NCBI GenBank assembly: GCA_009693865.1
Contig: SHWL01000019.1
Coordinates: forward strand, 1 to 42,179
DNA: 42,179 bases
Direction: 5' to 3'
From: Acetobacteraceae bacterium
GTDB lineage: Bacteria; Pseudomonadota; Alphaproteobacteria; Acetobacterales; Acetobacteraceae
The notes under the pieces are model-generated. The model had not been told where the DNA came from. It did not search any database and was given only the letters and a program-made list of their open reading frames with translations. The position numbers and the translations under genes were made by a program. How positions within the stretch are numbered: position 1 is the first letter of the stretch; the number at the start of each line of letters is the position of its first letter. Below, one piece after another: positions 8,356 through 17,025 of this stretch.

Positions 8356-8380
8356 CGAAAAAATTCGGCCGCTCCGCGGC
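8356..8380 (-). terminator. Rho-independent terminator after the SUMF1-domain gene
   Basis: On the minus strand the stem GCCGC-GGA-GCGGC (8368-8380) is followed by a run of six T (8358-8363). It lies about 60 bases past the SUMF1 gene stop and before rfbB, separating the two same-strand units. The stem is short (5 bp) but GC-only. Confidence 0.5.
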
Positions 8381-8437
8381 ACGTTCGCTCGCACCATCGC
8401 TCCGCCTTTGGCCCGGGCGGTGGGGCGGCGCTCCGCG

Positions 8438-9532
8438 CTATCGCCCCTTCGCCAGGGCCACCGGCTCCGCTTGGTTCTCGTCGCTTGCCGTGTGGCCTCG
8501 GGCGCAGCGAAACCCGATGCCGTCGCTCCGGTAGGCCGGGTCGTACCGGTACCGGCACGCGGCGCGCGCGAGCCGTGCCTCAAAGAGCCAGGACCCGCCT
8601 TGGACGACACGCCTCGCCGCGTCGCTCTGGACGCGCGCTGTCCCATCCAGCGGGGCACCCTGGTAATCGTCGTGCCACACGTCTTCACACCATTCCCACA
8701 CATTGCCGTGCATCTCATGCAAGCCCCAGGCGTTGGGCGGCAGAGTGCCAACCTCGATCGGGCCCTGGCTGCCGAAACACACCTGGTCCTTCGTGATGCT
8801 GTCGCCGAAACTGTAGGCCGTTACGGTCCCGGCGCGGCAGGCGTATTCCCACTGTGCCTCGCTCGGAAGACCGATCCCGAGGCCCGGCAGAGCCGAATTC
8901 AGCCGTTCCGCGAACGCCCGGGCGTCGTCCCAGGAGATTTCTGTCACTGGAAAGGTCGGATCCCCCCGCCGGCTCGGCGGCGCGCCCATGACGGCTTCCC
9001 ACAAGACCTTCGTGCAGGCCGTTTCGAACATCCAGAACCCCCGGGCCAGCGTGACCTCATGCCTTGGGCTTTCGTCCTCGTAACGACCAGGTTCGTCTTC
9101 CGGCGAGCCCATCATGAATGTACCCGGCGGGCACCAGCGCATGCGTTGTGCGATCTCGGTGCCGGGGACGCGGAAGGTGACCCAGGGGCCGTTCGTGTCG
9201 CGGCCCCAGGACTTGGCCCAGGAGGGGGAGCGGCCGGAGGCCCAGAAGGGCAGGCGCGTGGTTTGGGTCATGATCGCGCCCGCGAGGACTGCGGCGTCGA
9301 TCCCGGCGGCGCGTGACAGGTCGGCGCCGTCCAGGACGCACTCGATCAGACGCGCGCCGGTGAAATCGAATCCCGCGAGGTCCTGATTGCGAAGATCGAG
9401 ACCGCGAAGGGTGACGCCTTTGAATGCCTCTGCCGGGTCGAGTTCGGCGAGACCGACCAGCTCGACGAACCCCATATCGCTTGCGTGTGCGACCTGGACG
9501 AGGCGGCGGAGGTGATCGCGGGTGAGGGTCAC
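8438..9532 (-). CDS. Pentapeptide-repeat plus SUMF1 (formylglycine-generating-enzyme-like) domain protein
   Basis: The 364-aa protein has two parts. Residues about 36-84 carry pentapeptide-type repeats (GVTLRGLDLRNQDLAGFDF, then ADLSRAA and AAVLAGA). Residues about 117-355 form a SUMF1/FGE-sulfatase domain with CPPGTFMMGSP, FPVTEISWDDARAFAERL, LPSEAQWEYACRAGT, LHEMHGNVWEWCEDVW, and a C-terminal GGSW...RYRYDP...GIGFRCAR. Genuine formylglycine-generating enzymes have two copper-binding Cys in the SYxCHxSYC segment; here the first is Phe in GGSWLFEARLARAACRYR, so sulfatase activation is unlikely. GTG 9532 is chosen because it overlaps the upstream stop as GTGA (9529-9532). The coupled partner is a HTH protein. 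SUMF1 domains also occur in regulatory and conflict-system proteins; the actual role is unknown. Confidence 0.8.
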   Translation of the reverse strand: MTLTRDHLRRLVQVAHASDMGFVELVGLAELDPAEAFKGVTLRGLDLRNQDLAGFDFTGARLIECVLDGADLSRAAGIDAAVLAGAIMTQTTRLPFWASGRSPSWAKSWGRDTNGPWVTFRVPGTEIAQRMRWCPPGTFMMGSPEDEPGRYEDESPRHEVTLARGFWMFETACTKVLWEAVMGAPPSRRGDPTFPVTEISWDDARAFAERLNSALPGLGIGLPSEAQWEYACRAGTVTAYSFGDSITKDQVCFGSQGPIEVGTLPPNAWGLHEMHGNVWEWCEDVWHDDYQGAPLDGTARVQSDAARRVVQGGSWLFEARLARAACRYRYDPAYRSDGIGFRCARGHTASDENQAEPVALAKGR

Positions 9533-10458
9533 TCGCCGGTATCCCTGCGCGTTTTGCCGGCCACGGTCGCCGAGGTCAGGATATGCTGGTTGTGGTCGGT
9601 CCTGGGAAACGCCTCCGCGAAGATCGCGTCGAGCACGGCTTTGGTGTTGATGGATGGGGCACTGCCCGCGCCGGGGATGGTCACGTGGAACCAATTGCGA
9701 GAGACCTGAACCTGAAACTCGATGTCGTCAGTGGGGTCGTCGGCGCGCGTGGGATCGGGGGCGGGCTCCATTGTGACCGCGGGTTCGTCCGGGAAAGGCG
9801 CCCCGGCGAGCCGGCCCAGGCTGTCGACGGGACCCATGACATCGACCGCGCCTTTCAATGCATTGCCGTGGACGTTTGGATGGGTCTTCTTGCGAAAAAG
9901 TGAGTCCGCGTTTGGCTGCCACTGTTGGGCATCGACTTTGACGACCGCCGCAGTGACGCCGATCTCCACGCTTTGATCGTGGTACCGGCAGTCCGTGTCG
10001 GGATAGATATGAAGAGTATAGGGGACGATCAGATTGGCGGCGTTGTCCGGAGTGGGTTGGCTGACCGTGAGATCGACGAGCTTGATCGGACCAGCGAAGT
10101 TTGACTGGCGGATGGCGCGTGGCCCGGGCGCCGGCGGGTCGTCGATCAGGTGACCTTTCGCGCGCTGCCAGGCGAGCTTCATGGCGGCGCGGGGTTCGGG
10201 GAAGCTGGTGGTGGCGTCAGTGCCGTAGAACGCGTTCACGAGCGGAATGATATTCACGGGCATGGTTGGATTTTTTGTATCCCGCCAGGCGCGGACGGAT
10301 GATTCCGTGCTGGCCGTCGCGGCGGCGAAACTCAGATTGGTCCAGGGTTTCAGTTCGGTTTTAGCGTCCGGAGACTGGCCCGAATTCAGCGCGGTATCGA
10401 TCATCGCCGCGAGTTGGCGTTTTGGTTCGTTCAGTTCAAGGCGTGGACGGCGTGGCAT
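9529..10458 (-). CDS. Hypothetical protein with N-terminal XRE-like HTH, partner of the SUMF1 protein
   Basis: I do not recognise the full 309-aa family. Residues about 40-80 read like a phage-repressor-type helix-turn-helix: LSFAAATASTESSVRAWRD followed by a Pro-Thr-Met-Pro turn and a Leu/Phe helix. The remainder has beta-rich segments (LIVPYTLHIYPDTDCRYHD, VEIGVTAAVVKVD) and an acidic Pro/Asp linker around residues 245-262. There is no signal peptide or membrane segment. The start at 10458 has GGAG about 7 nt upstream. The frame is open for another 61 codons, but that extension overlaps the divergent gene at 10541 and shows no family pattern. The stop overlaps the SUMF1 start, so the two proteins are made together and may form a sensor/effector pair. 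Confidence 0.6.
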   Translation of the reverse strand: MPRRPRLELNEPKRQLAAMIDTALNSGQSPDAKTELKPWTNLSFAAATASTESSVRAWRDTKNPTMPVNIIPLVNAFYGTDATTSFPEPRAAMKLAWQRAKGHLIDDPPAPGPRAIRQSNFAGPIKLVDLTVSQPTPDNAANLIVPYTLHIYPDTDCRYHDQSVEIGVTAAVVKVDAQQWQPNADSLFRKKTHPNVHGNALKGAVDVMGPVDSLGRLAGAPFPDEPAVTMEPAPDPTRADDPTDDIEFQVQVSRNWFHVTIPGAGSAPSINTKAVLDAIFAEAFPRTDHNQHILTSATVAGKTRRDTGE

Positions 10459-10540
10459 TCCAAAACTCCGCGATTGTACGCGAACCCATGCGAATCGTTG
10501 TCCGTTATCAGATCGGCTGTCACCAAGAAAGGACAGCCCG

Positions 10541-10732
10541 ATGCGGGAAGTGGAAACGATCTTGCCGGATTTCCAGATGCTCATGGAAATCTTTCGGTTT
10601 CTGGTTGATTGGGTTCCATTGGATTCGGTGCTGTATGGCACCGCCGCGCTGATCAGCCGGAGCTATGAGCATCACGCGTGGAAAATCTATGTCGTTTTCG
10701 CGCTTGTTAAGGGTCTGGTAGGCCGGAATTGA
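10541..10732 (+). CDS. Hypothetical small protein, 63 aa, possibly membrane-associated
   Basis: The ORF starts at an ATG with AAAGGA about 8 nt upstream and ends in TGA at 10730-10732. It reads divergently from the HTH-SUMF1 pair across an 82-base gap. The peptide MREVETILPDFQMLMEIFRF continues into two hydrophobic stretches (WVPLDSVLYGTAALI and IYVVFALVKGLV) separated by a His-rich turn, suggesting a membrane-associated helical hairpin. I recognise no family. The good ribosome-binding site is the main support; a chance ORF remains possible. Confidence 0.45.
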   Translation: MREVETILPDFQMLMEIFRFLVDWVPLDSVLYGTAALISRSYEHHAWKIYVVFALVKGLVGRN

Positions 10733-11264
10733 TTGTCTGACTTCTCGAGGTTCCGGAAAGCGTCATCTCCCGGGAACCCCCCCGGTGGCCCAGGCTGGGG
10801 CGTGGGATTGGCGCGAATCCGGGGCGCTCCCAGTGGTGGAGGTACCGTTAAGCAAGATTTTTAACACGAAGAACCACGCAGTATGCACGAAGGTGTGCCA
10901 GTCCGACGGTGTATTGAAGCGGTGCTCTTTATCGAAAATCATTAATTCCGATTATAAATTATGGCTGTAGTGAATATAAATTTGGCAGACCTCCGATATT
11001 TCAAGCTTGAAATTGAACGCCTCGCCGTCAGACTTCACGCACCTTCGTGCATTCTTCGTGCATACTCTCTGTTTCTTCGTGTTAAAATTCTGTCTTTCTT
11101 AACTCACCGTCGCATCGTCCCGTTCCGGAGCCCATTCGGGCGCCCAGTCTCACAAAATCCCGGGAAATATCGATAACCCCGCGCCCATCTCCGCACCCCA
11201 ATGGACAACCCCTCCCTGAAAATGCGAACTGACCCCGCATGCCAAAGCAGGGAGCCTCCATCGC
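10733..11264. other. Gene-free 530-bp intergenic region
   Basis: I see no credible gene between the 63-aa ORF and the isovaleryl-CoA dehydrogenase gene. The centre (about 10920-11000) is unusually AT-rich for this genome and is bracketed by the two arms of a large imperfect inverted repeat. Short ORFs here are translations of the repeat. No clear promoter for the downstream catabolic operon could be assigned. Confidence 0.7.
10855..11091. repeat. Large imperfect inverted repeat with TTCGTGC-type motifs
   Basis: The left arm at 10855-10897 (TTTTTAACACGAAGAACCAC, then GTATGCACGAAGGTGTG) is matched in reverse complement by the right arm at about 11036-11091 (CACGCACCTTCGTGCATTC to TTCTTCGTGTTAAAATTCT). 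The right arm carries an internal near-tandem repeat (TTCGTGCAT twice). The arms enclose about 140 bases of AT-rich sequence. Such ACGAAG/CTTCGT repeats occur as dispersed intergenic repeats in many bacteria; a degenerate MITE is another reading. Confidence 0.6.
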
Positions 11265-12434
11265 ATGACCAACCGGATGCGCGGCCTGGACTTCGACCTT
11301 GGCGAAACCGCCGACCTTCTGCGCGACCAGGTCGAGTCCTTCGCCACCGACGAAATCGCGCCGCGCGCCGCCGCCATCGACCGCGACAACGAATTCCCCG
11401 CCGACCTTTGGCCCAAACTCGGCGCCATCGGCCTACTGGGCGTCACCGTCAGCGAGGATTATGGCGGCGCCGGCATGGGATATCTGGAACACGTCGTGGC
11501 GATGGAGGAAGTCAGCCGCGCCTCCGCGTCCGTCGGCCTGTCTTACGGCGCGCACTCGAACCTCTGCGTCAACCAGATTTTCCGGAATGGCAACGATGAC
11601 CAGAAGCGCCGTTATCTGCCGAAGCTCGTCTCCGGGGAGAACGTGGGCGCGTTGGCGATGTCCGAACCCGGCGCCGGGTCGGACGTCGTATCTATGCGGC
11701 TGAAGGCGGAAAAACACGGCGACCGTTACGTGCTGAATGGCACCAAGATGTGGATCACCAATGGCCCCAACGCCGACGTCCTGGTGATCTACGCCCGGAC
11801 CGATCCCGATGCCGGTCCCCGCGGAATCACCGCGTTCCTGGTGGAGAAGAGTTTCGACGGCTTCTCCACGTCGCCAAAGCTGGACAAACTGGGTATGCGC
11901 GGTTCGAACACCTGCGAACTCGTGTTCCAGGACTGCGAAGTGCCGGAGGAAAACGTCCTCAGCACCGTTGGCCGCGGCGTCAATGTCCTCATGAGCGGCC
12001 TCGATTATGAGCGCGCTGTTTTGGCGGCCGGACCTCTGGGTATCATGCGCGCCTGCATGGACGCGGTCGTGCCTTATGTTCACGAACGCAAGCAATTCGG
12101 CCAGGCGATCGGCGAGTTTCAACTGATGCAAGGCAAACTCGCGGACATGTATACCACGATGAACGCTGCCCGAGCTTATGTTTATGCCGTCGCCAAAGCC
12201 TGCGATCGCGGACAAACGACCCGCAAAGACGCCGCTGGCGCGATCCTCTACGCCGCCGAAAAGGCCACCTGGATGGCCCTGGAGGCGATCCAGGCCCTGG
12301 GCGGCAACGGTTACATCAACGACTACCCCACGGGCCGGTTGCTGCGCGACGCCAAACTGTACGAAATCGGCGCGGGCACCAGCGAGATCAGGCGCATGCT
12401 GATCGGCCGGGAACTGTTCGCGGAGACCGCCTGA
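11265..12434 (+). CDS. ivd: Isovaleryl-CoA dehydrogenase
   Basis: This 389-aa acyl-CoA dehydrogenase oxidises isovaleryl-CoA to 3-methylcrotonyl-CoA with FAD in leucine breakdown, passing electrons to ETF. Subtype features are [15 protein letters not shown] at 91-105 and Glu249 in [16 protein letters not shown], the position of the catalytic base in isovaleryl-CoA dehydrogenases. Many other acyl-CoA dehydrogenases carry the base near the C-terminus instead. [10 protein letters not shown] (131-140) and MWITNG (162-167) are general family motifs, and [20 protein letters not shown] is the typical C-terminal helix. The start has GGGAG about 10 nt upstream. It is first in an operon with both methylcrotonyl-CoA carboxylase subunits, which use its product; the next start is one base after its stop codon. 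Confidence 0.93.
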   Translation: MTNRMRGLDFDLGETADLLRDQVESFATDEIAPRAAAIDRDNEFPADLWPKLGAIGLLGVTVSEDYGGAGMGYLEHVVAMEEVSRASASVGLSYGAHSNLCVNQIFRNGNDDQKRRYLPKLVSGENVGALAMSEPGAGSDVVSMRLKAEKHGDRYVLNGTKMWITNGPNADVLVIYARTDPDAGPRGITAFLVEKSFDGFSTSPKLDKLGMRGSNTCELVFQDCEVPEENVLSTVGRGVNVLMSGLDYERAVLAAGPLGIMRACMDAVVPYVHERKQFGQAIGEFQLMQGKLADMYTTMNAARAYVYAVAKACDRGQTTRKDAAGAILYAAEKATWMALEAIQALGGNGYINDYPTGRLLRDAKLYEIGAGTSEIRRMLIGRELFAETA

Positions 12435-12435
12435 C

Positions 12436-14043
12436 ATGCCGGTCATCGAAAGTGTGATCGACCCGCGAGCGGCCGGTTTCCAGGCGAATGAGCAGGCAAT
12501 GGAAACCGTCGTCGCCGATCTGCGCCGCCTCGCGGGCGCGGTCAGTCTGGGCGGAGGCAAGGCCTCGCGCGACCGGCATGTGTCGCGAGGCAAATTGTTA
12601 CCGCGCGACCGGGTTCAGGCGCTGCTCGATCCGGGTTCGCCGTTTCTGGAGGTCGGGCAACTCGCCGCGCATGGGATGTATGGCGATGAGGTGCCCTCGG
12701 CCGGAATTATCACGGGGATCGGCCGCGTCTCCGGGCGCGAGTGCATGATCGTGGTCAACGACGCCACGGTGAAAGGTGGCACGTACTACCCGGTCACCGT
12801 GAAGAAGCATCTGCGCGCCCAGGAAATCGCGGCGCAAAATCGGTTGCCGTGCATTTATCTGGTGGATTCCGGAGGCGCCAACCTGCCCAACCAGGACGAG
12901 GTCTTTCCGGATCGCGATCATTTCGGACGCATCTTCTTTAACCAGGCGAACATGTCCGCCGCGGGGATCGCGCAGATCGCCGTCGTGATGGGCTCGTGCA
13001 CCGCCGGTGGCGCCTATGTGCCCGCGATGTCCGATGAGGCGGTGATCGTGCGCGGCCAGGGCACGATATTCCTCGCCGGGCCACCTCTTGTGAAAGCCGC
13101 GACCGGTGAAATCGTTTCGGCTGAGGATCTGGGTGGCGCCGACGTGCATTGCCGTGTCTCCGGCGTCGCCGATCATTACGCCGAGAACGATGCACATGCG
13201 CTGGGGATCGCGCGCGGGATCGTGTCGCATCTGAACACGGTGAAACCCGTGTCGCTCGCGATGCGCAAACCTTTGTCTCCGCGTTACGATCCGCACGAAA
13301 TGTATGGGATCGTGGAGGCCGATCGCCGCCGCCCTTTCGACGTGCGGGAAATCATCGCCCGCATCGTCGATGACAGCGAGTTTGACGAATTCAAGCGTCT
13401 GTATGGCGCGACTCTGGTGACAGGCTTCGCGCATATCTGGGGCATGCCTGTGGGCATCATCGCCAATAACGGTATCCTGTTCAGCGAGAGCGCGCAAAAA
13501 GGCGCACATTTCATCGAGCTTTGCGCGCAACGCGGCATTCCATTGATCTTCTTGCAAAACATCACCGGCTTCATGGTGGGACGGAAATACGAGGTCGGCG
13601 GCATCGCCAAGGATGGCGCGAAAATGGTGACCGCCGTCGCAACCGCCGCCGTCCCGAAATTTACTGTCATCATCGGCGGATCGTTTGGCGCGGGCAATTA
13701 CGGAATGTGCGGGCGGGCTTACTCGCCGCGGTTCCTATGGATGTGGCCGAATGCCCGGATCAGCGTGATGGGCGGAGAGCAGGCCGCCAGCGTGCTGGCT
13801 ACTGTTCGCCGCGATAACATGGAGGCGCGCGGCCAGACCTGGCCCGAAGCGGAAGAAGAGGCGTTCAAAGCTCCGATCCGCGAGCAATACGAGGTGCAAG
13901 GGCACCCTTACTACGCGACTGCGCGGATGTGGGACGACGGGATCATCGATCCCGCCGACACACGGCGTGTACTGGGGTTAAGCCTGTCCGCCAGTCTGAA
14001 CGCGCCGATCGAACCGACCAGGTTCGGCTTGTTCCGGATGTGA
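12436..14043 (+). CDS. mccB: Methylcrotonyl-CoA carboxylase, carboxyltransferase (beta) subunit
   Basis: This 535-aa subunit moves the carboxyl group from carboxybiotin to 3-methylcrotonyl-CoA, giving 3-methylglutaconyl-CoA. The N half has [19 protein letters not shown], then [20 protein letters not shown], typical of MCC beta, and [20 protein letters not shown]. The C half has [20 protein letters not shown] and [18 protein letters not shown], then [20 protein letters not shown], the acyl-CoA-binding oxyanion region. Length matches MCC beta subunits (about 535), and the specific motifs favour MCC over propionyl-CoA carboxylase. Its start follows the ivd stop by a single base; the ribosome-binding GGAG is inside ivd. 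Confidence 0.95.
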   Translation: MPVIESVIDPRAAGFQANEQAMETVVADLRRLAGAVSLGGGKASRDRHVSRGKLLPRDRVQALLDPGSPFLEVGQLAAHGMYGDEVPSAGIITGIGRVSGRECMIVVNDATVKGGTYYPVTVKKHLRAQEIAAQNRLPCIYLVDSGGANLPNQDEVFPDRDHFGRIFFNQANMSAAGIAQIAVVMGSCTAGGAYVPAMSDEAVIVRGQGTIFLAGPPLVKAATGEIVSAEDLGGADVHCRVSGVADHYAENDAHALGIARGIVSHLNTVKPVSLAMRKPLSPRYDPHEMYGIVEADRRRPFDVREIIARIVDDSEFDEFKRLYGATLVTGFAHIWGMPVGIIANNGILFSESAQKGAHFIELCAQRGIPLIFLQNITGFMVGRKYEVGGIAKDGAKMVTAVATAAVPKFTVIIGGSFGAGNYGMCGRAYSPRFLWMWPNARISVMGGEQAASVLATVRRDNMEARGQTWPEAEEEAFKAPIREQYEVQGHPYYATARMWDDGIIDPADTRRVLGLSLSASLNAPIEPTRFGLFRM

Positions 14044-14143
14044 GAGGCATGCCAAGGTCACTCTTCGCCCACTTGCCGCACAGCGTGAACCGCGGGCTCG
14101 TCACAATGCGGGCATTCAGATTGGCGAGTAAAACGAGGACGCC

Positions 14144-16105
14144 ATGTTCCGCAAAATTCTGATCGCCAACCGCGGTGAGATCGCGTGCCGTGTCATCGCC
14201 ACCGCGCGGCGCATGGGGATCGCGACCGTCGCGGTATACTCCGAGGCCGACGCTCATGCCCGCCATGTGGCGCTGGCGGATGAAGCATGGCCCATAGGCC
14301 CGGCTCCCGCGCGAGAAAGCTATTTGGTGGGGGAACGAATCATCGACGCGGCGCGGCAGTCGGGCGCGGAAGCGATTCATCCGGGTTACGGCTTCTTGTC
14401 CGAGAACGCGGACTTCGCGGACGCCTGCTCCCGCGCGGGGATCGTCTTCATTGGCCCACCCGCCGCGGCAATTCGCGCAATGGGATCGAAATCCGCCGCC
14501 AAGGCACTGATGGAAAAGGCCGGCGTGCCGCTGGTGCCCGGCTATCACGGCGACGCTCAAGACCTGCCAACACTCGAGGCGGCAGCGGCGCGGATTGGAT
14601 ATCCGGTGTTGATCAAGGCCTCGGCCGGTGGCGGCGGCAAGGGCATGCGCATCGTGGAACGCGCTGCCGATCTGGAAGCCGCGTTTGAGGGCGCGAAGCG
14701 GGAGGCGCTGGCGTCCTTCGGCGACGGCCATGTGTTGATAGAAAGATATTTAACCCAGCCCCGGCATATCGAATTTCAGGTGTTTTTCGACACCCACGGC
14801 AATGGTGTTTCGTTGTTTGAACGAGACTGTTCGATTCAACGCCGCCATCAGAAAGTGCTTGAGGAAGCGCCCGCGCCGGGCATGAACCCGGATCGGCGGA
14901 AGCAGATGGGCGACGCCGCCTTGGCCGCCGCGCGAGCGGTTGGATATGTCGGCGCCGGAACAGTCGAATTCATCGCGGAAGGAGATCATTTCTGGTTCAT
15001 GGAGATGAACACCCGCTTGCAGGTGGAACATCCCGTGACGGAAATGATTACGGGCCTCGATCTCGTCGAATGGCAATTGCGTGTCGCGGCCGGGGAGCGG
15101 TTGCCGTTATCGCAGGACCAGATCCCCCTCCGCGGTCATGCCATCGAGGCGCGGATTTACGCGGAAGACCCCGATCGCGACTACCTGCCCTCGATCGGCT
15201 CGCTGGTGCATTTGCGGCAACCCGAGGAAGCGGCTGGCGTTCGCGTCGATACCGGCGTGCGTCAGGGCGATGCGATCACGCCGTACTATGATCCGATGAT
15301 CGCCAAGCTGATCGTCTGGGGGCCGGATCGTGACGCGGCGGCGCGGCAACTCGCGGCCTCGCTTCGCGCGTACGAGGTCGTCGGTGTCTCGACCAACCTG
15401 GGGTTGTTGCGAGCGATCGTCGCGGCACCCGCGTTTCTGGCCGCCGATCTGGATACCGGCTTCATCGGCCGTCATATTCGGGCCGCCGCCCCGGAAGACC
15501 GGCCCAATATCCCGGCGTTGGCGGCCGCCGCGCTCGCGGTCCTCAAAAGTCAGCATATCGAGATCCCCGGCGATCCCTGGGATTTCTCGGATTCGTTTCG
15601 GCTGAACGGGGATGGAGATCAGGAGATTCTCCTCCGCGCGAAAGACGTGACGATCTCGATCAGGGCAATGCCGCGCGCCGGCGGTGAATGCCGCCTGTCA
15701 TTTGGCGAACAAAGTGTGATCGCGTGCGCGGAGCCCGATGGCATCAGGGTCGATGGCGTTATCCATCGCACCCACGTCGTGCACCGTGGCGATGAGCTGA
15801 CGGTCATCCACGACCATCGCAATCACGTTTTTCATCTTATCGATCCTCTCCGTCCCCATGCCGCGCATGTCGCGGGCGACGACCGCGTCGTTGCGCCGAT
15901 CCCGGCTCGCGTGACGCATGTGCTGGTCGAGGCTGGCGACACCGTGACCAAAGGCACGCCACTGATTGTGCTCGAGGCCATGAAAATGGAAATCGCTTTG
16001 TCTGCTCCAAGGGATGGGACGATCGGGACGATCCGCTACGCCGTTGGGGATATGGTGGAGGAAGGGACCGAATTGATCCATTTTGAGGGGGTGGCGGCGC
16101 CATGA
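14144..16105 (+). CDS. mccA: Methylcrotonyl-CoA carboxylase, biotin carboxylase/carrier (alpha) subunit
   Basis: The 653-aa protein carboxylates its own biotin using ATP and bicarbonate, then delivers it to MccB. Domains in order: biotin carboxylase N-lobe (MFRKILIANRGEIACRV), ATP-grasp (SAGGGGKGMRIV near 165-176; RDCSIQRRHQKVLEEAPAP; FIAEGDHFWFMEMNTRLQVE), C-lobe with HAIEARIYAEDP, a linker, and a C-terminal biotinyl domain with EAMKME whose Lys at about 614 is the biotinylation site. GAGG lies 7-8 nt before the start. It is 100 bases after mccB. The usual later genes for this pathway (methylglutaconyl-CoA hydratase, HMG-CoA lyase) are not next to it; an unrelated cassette follows. Confidence 0.95.
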   Translation: MFRKILIANRGEIACRVIATARRMGIATVAVYSEADAHARHVALADEAWPIGPAPARESYLVGERIIDAARQSGAEAIHPGYGFLSENADFADACSRAGIVFIGPPAAAIRAMGSKSAAKALMEKAGVPLVPGYHGDAQDLPTLEAAAARIGYPVLIKASAGGGGKGMRIVERAADLEAAFEGAKREALASFGDGHVLIERYLTQPRHIEFQVFFDTHGNGVSLFERDCSIQRRHQKVLEEAPAPGMNPDRRKQMGDAALAAARAVGYVGAGTVEFIAEGDHFWFMEMNTRLQVEHPVTEMITGLDLVEWQLRVAAGERLPLSQDQIPLRGHAIEARIYAEDPDRDYLPSIGSLVHLRQPEEAAGVRVDTGVRQGDAITPYYDPMIAKLIVWGPDRDAAARQLAASLRAYEVVGVSTNLGLLRAIVAAPAFLAADLDTGFIGRHIRAAAPEDRPNIPALAAAALAVLKSQHIEIPGDPWDFSDSFRLNGDGDQEILLRAKDVTISIRAMPRAGGECRLSFGEQSVIACAEPDGIRVDGVIHRTHVVHRGDELTVIHDHRNHVFHLIDPLRPHAAHVAGDDRVVAPIPARVTHVLVEAGDTVTKGTPLIVLEAMKMEIALSAPRDGTIGTIRYAVGDMVEEGTELIHFEGVAAP

Positions 16106-16134
16106 TTGTCTTTGCAACTTGGACAGTTGTTGTG

Positions 16135-16161
16135 GCCCTCACCGAGAGAGAGGGCTATTTT
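16135..16161 (+). terminator. Probable terminator after mccA
   Basis: GCCCTC (16135-16140) and GAGGGC (16150-16155) form a 6-bp stem with a 9-base loop, followed by TATTTTG. It lies 30 bases past the mccA stop and before the EEP-nuclease gene, which would insulate that cassette from the catabolic operon. The T tract is short, so strength is uncertain. Confidence 0.4.
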
Positions 16162-16191
16162 GCTGCACAACTTTGAAAACTTCCAGGTATT

Positions 16192-17025
16192 ATGACAACC
16201 CTCATGTTCTGGAACGTTGGGCAGCGGGACAACGGTGAGGCGATTGGTCAGCTTTGTCGGGAGTATGACGTCGACGTACTTCTGTTGGCAGAGGCCGGAA
16301 CCATATCCGCCAGGCTCGTGACTGAGATTAATGACGCGACTGGCTCGGATCGAACGTTGTGGGAGTTGCCGCGCCGTGAAAGTCGCGTTCGGGCATTCAC
16401 GCGCTATGCGCCAACTTTTCTGAAGCCGGCCTTTGACAGCGGTCATGTCAAGATGTTGGATCTTCAGTTGCCGAATGGACTCCCATTGCTGATTGTTGCC
16501 GCACATTTGCCGAGCAAGCGCCACGCTGATGATAGCGATCAACAGTATCGCATTCGTCAACTCCGAACGGACATAACGACCCAGGAAACGCTCCGCGGAC
16601 ATCAGAATACGGTGGTGATAGGCGATCTAAATGTAAACCCGTTCGAGGATGCGTTGACAGCCGCAGATGGTTTGCATGGCGTCATGGACAAAACGGATGC
16701 GGTAAGAGCAGCTCGAACCGTGCAGGGCCGCGCCTGGGACTATTTCTACAACCCGATGTGGAGTCGGCTCGGAGATGAGTCTGCGGGCCCGCCCGGCACC
16801 TACCGGTATGCCGGATCGGGACTGGTGAGCCATTTTTGGCACACATTCGACCAGGTTTTACTGCGACCGAGCCTCTTACCCTACTATGATCCGGCGGGTC
16901 TGTTGGTTCCTGCCCAGATTGGCGAGCGTTCGATCCTCCATTTGGCAGGGGCTCCGCAAGGCCTGTCCGACCATCTACCGGTCGTGATGACGTTGTCGGT
17001 TGAGAGGGAGATGAGCGATGGTTGA
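16192..17025 (+). CDS. Endonuclease/exonuclease/phosphatase (EEP) fold protein
   Basis: The 277-aa protein has the complete catalytic set of the EEP superfamily (DNase I, exonuclease III, phosphoinositide phosphatases): Asn8 in FWNVGQ, Glu34 in LLLAEAG, His105 in IVAAHLPS, Asp145 and Asn147 in VIGDLNVNP, and Asp260-His261 in LSDHLPVV. These bind metal and cleave phosphodiester or phosphomonoester bonds; DNA, RNA or a small molecule could each be the substrate. There is no signal peptide, so it acts in the cytosol. Base composition is visibly less GC-rich than mccA or glnS. Its last 8 bases overlap the next gene, forming a two-gene cassette between housekeeping genes. A defence or toxin role is possible but only inferred. 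Confidence 0.8.
   Translation: MTTLMFWNVGQRDNGEAIGQLCREYDVDVLLLAEAGTISARLVTEINDATGSDRTLWELPRRESRVRAFTRYAPTFLKPAFDSGHVKMLDLQLPNGLPLLIVAAHLPSKRHADDSDQQYRIRQLRTDITTQETLRGHQNTVVIGDLNVNPFEDALTAADGLHGVMDKTDAVRAARTVQGRAWDYFYNPMWSRLGDESAGPPGTYRYAGSGLVSHFWHTFDQVLLRPSLLPYYDPAGLLVPAQIGERSILHLAGAPQGLSDHLPVVMTLSVEREMSDG

Noticed and set aside
8438..9532. Reading the SUMF1-domain protein as a true sulfatase-activating FGE
   Set aside because: The first of the paired active-site Cys is missing, pentapeptide repeats are fused at the N-terminus, and no sulfatase gene is nearby.
11041..11096. TTCGTGC repeats as a possible CRISPR fragment
   Set aside because: There are only two near-tandem short copies, with no regular spacers and no cas genes in the window.
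10961..11176. A 71-codon plus-strand ORF in the intergenic region
   Set aside because: Most of it is a translation of the right arm of the inverted repeat; it has no ribosome-binding site and no family resemblance.
12598..13557. A 319-codon open frame on the minus strand opposite mccB
   Set aside because: It is a shadow of the carboxyltransferase gene, rich in His, Arg and Gly, without any recognisable domain.
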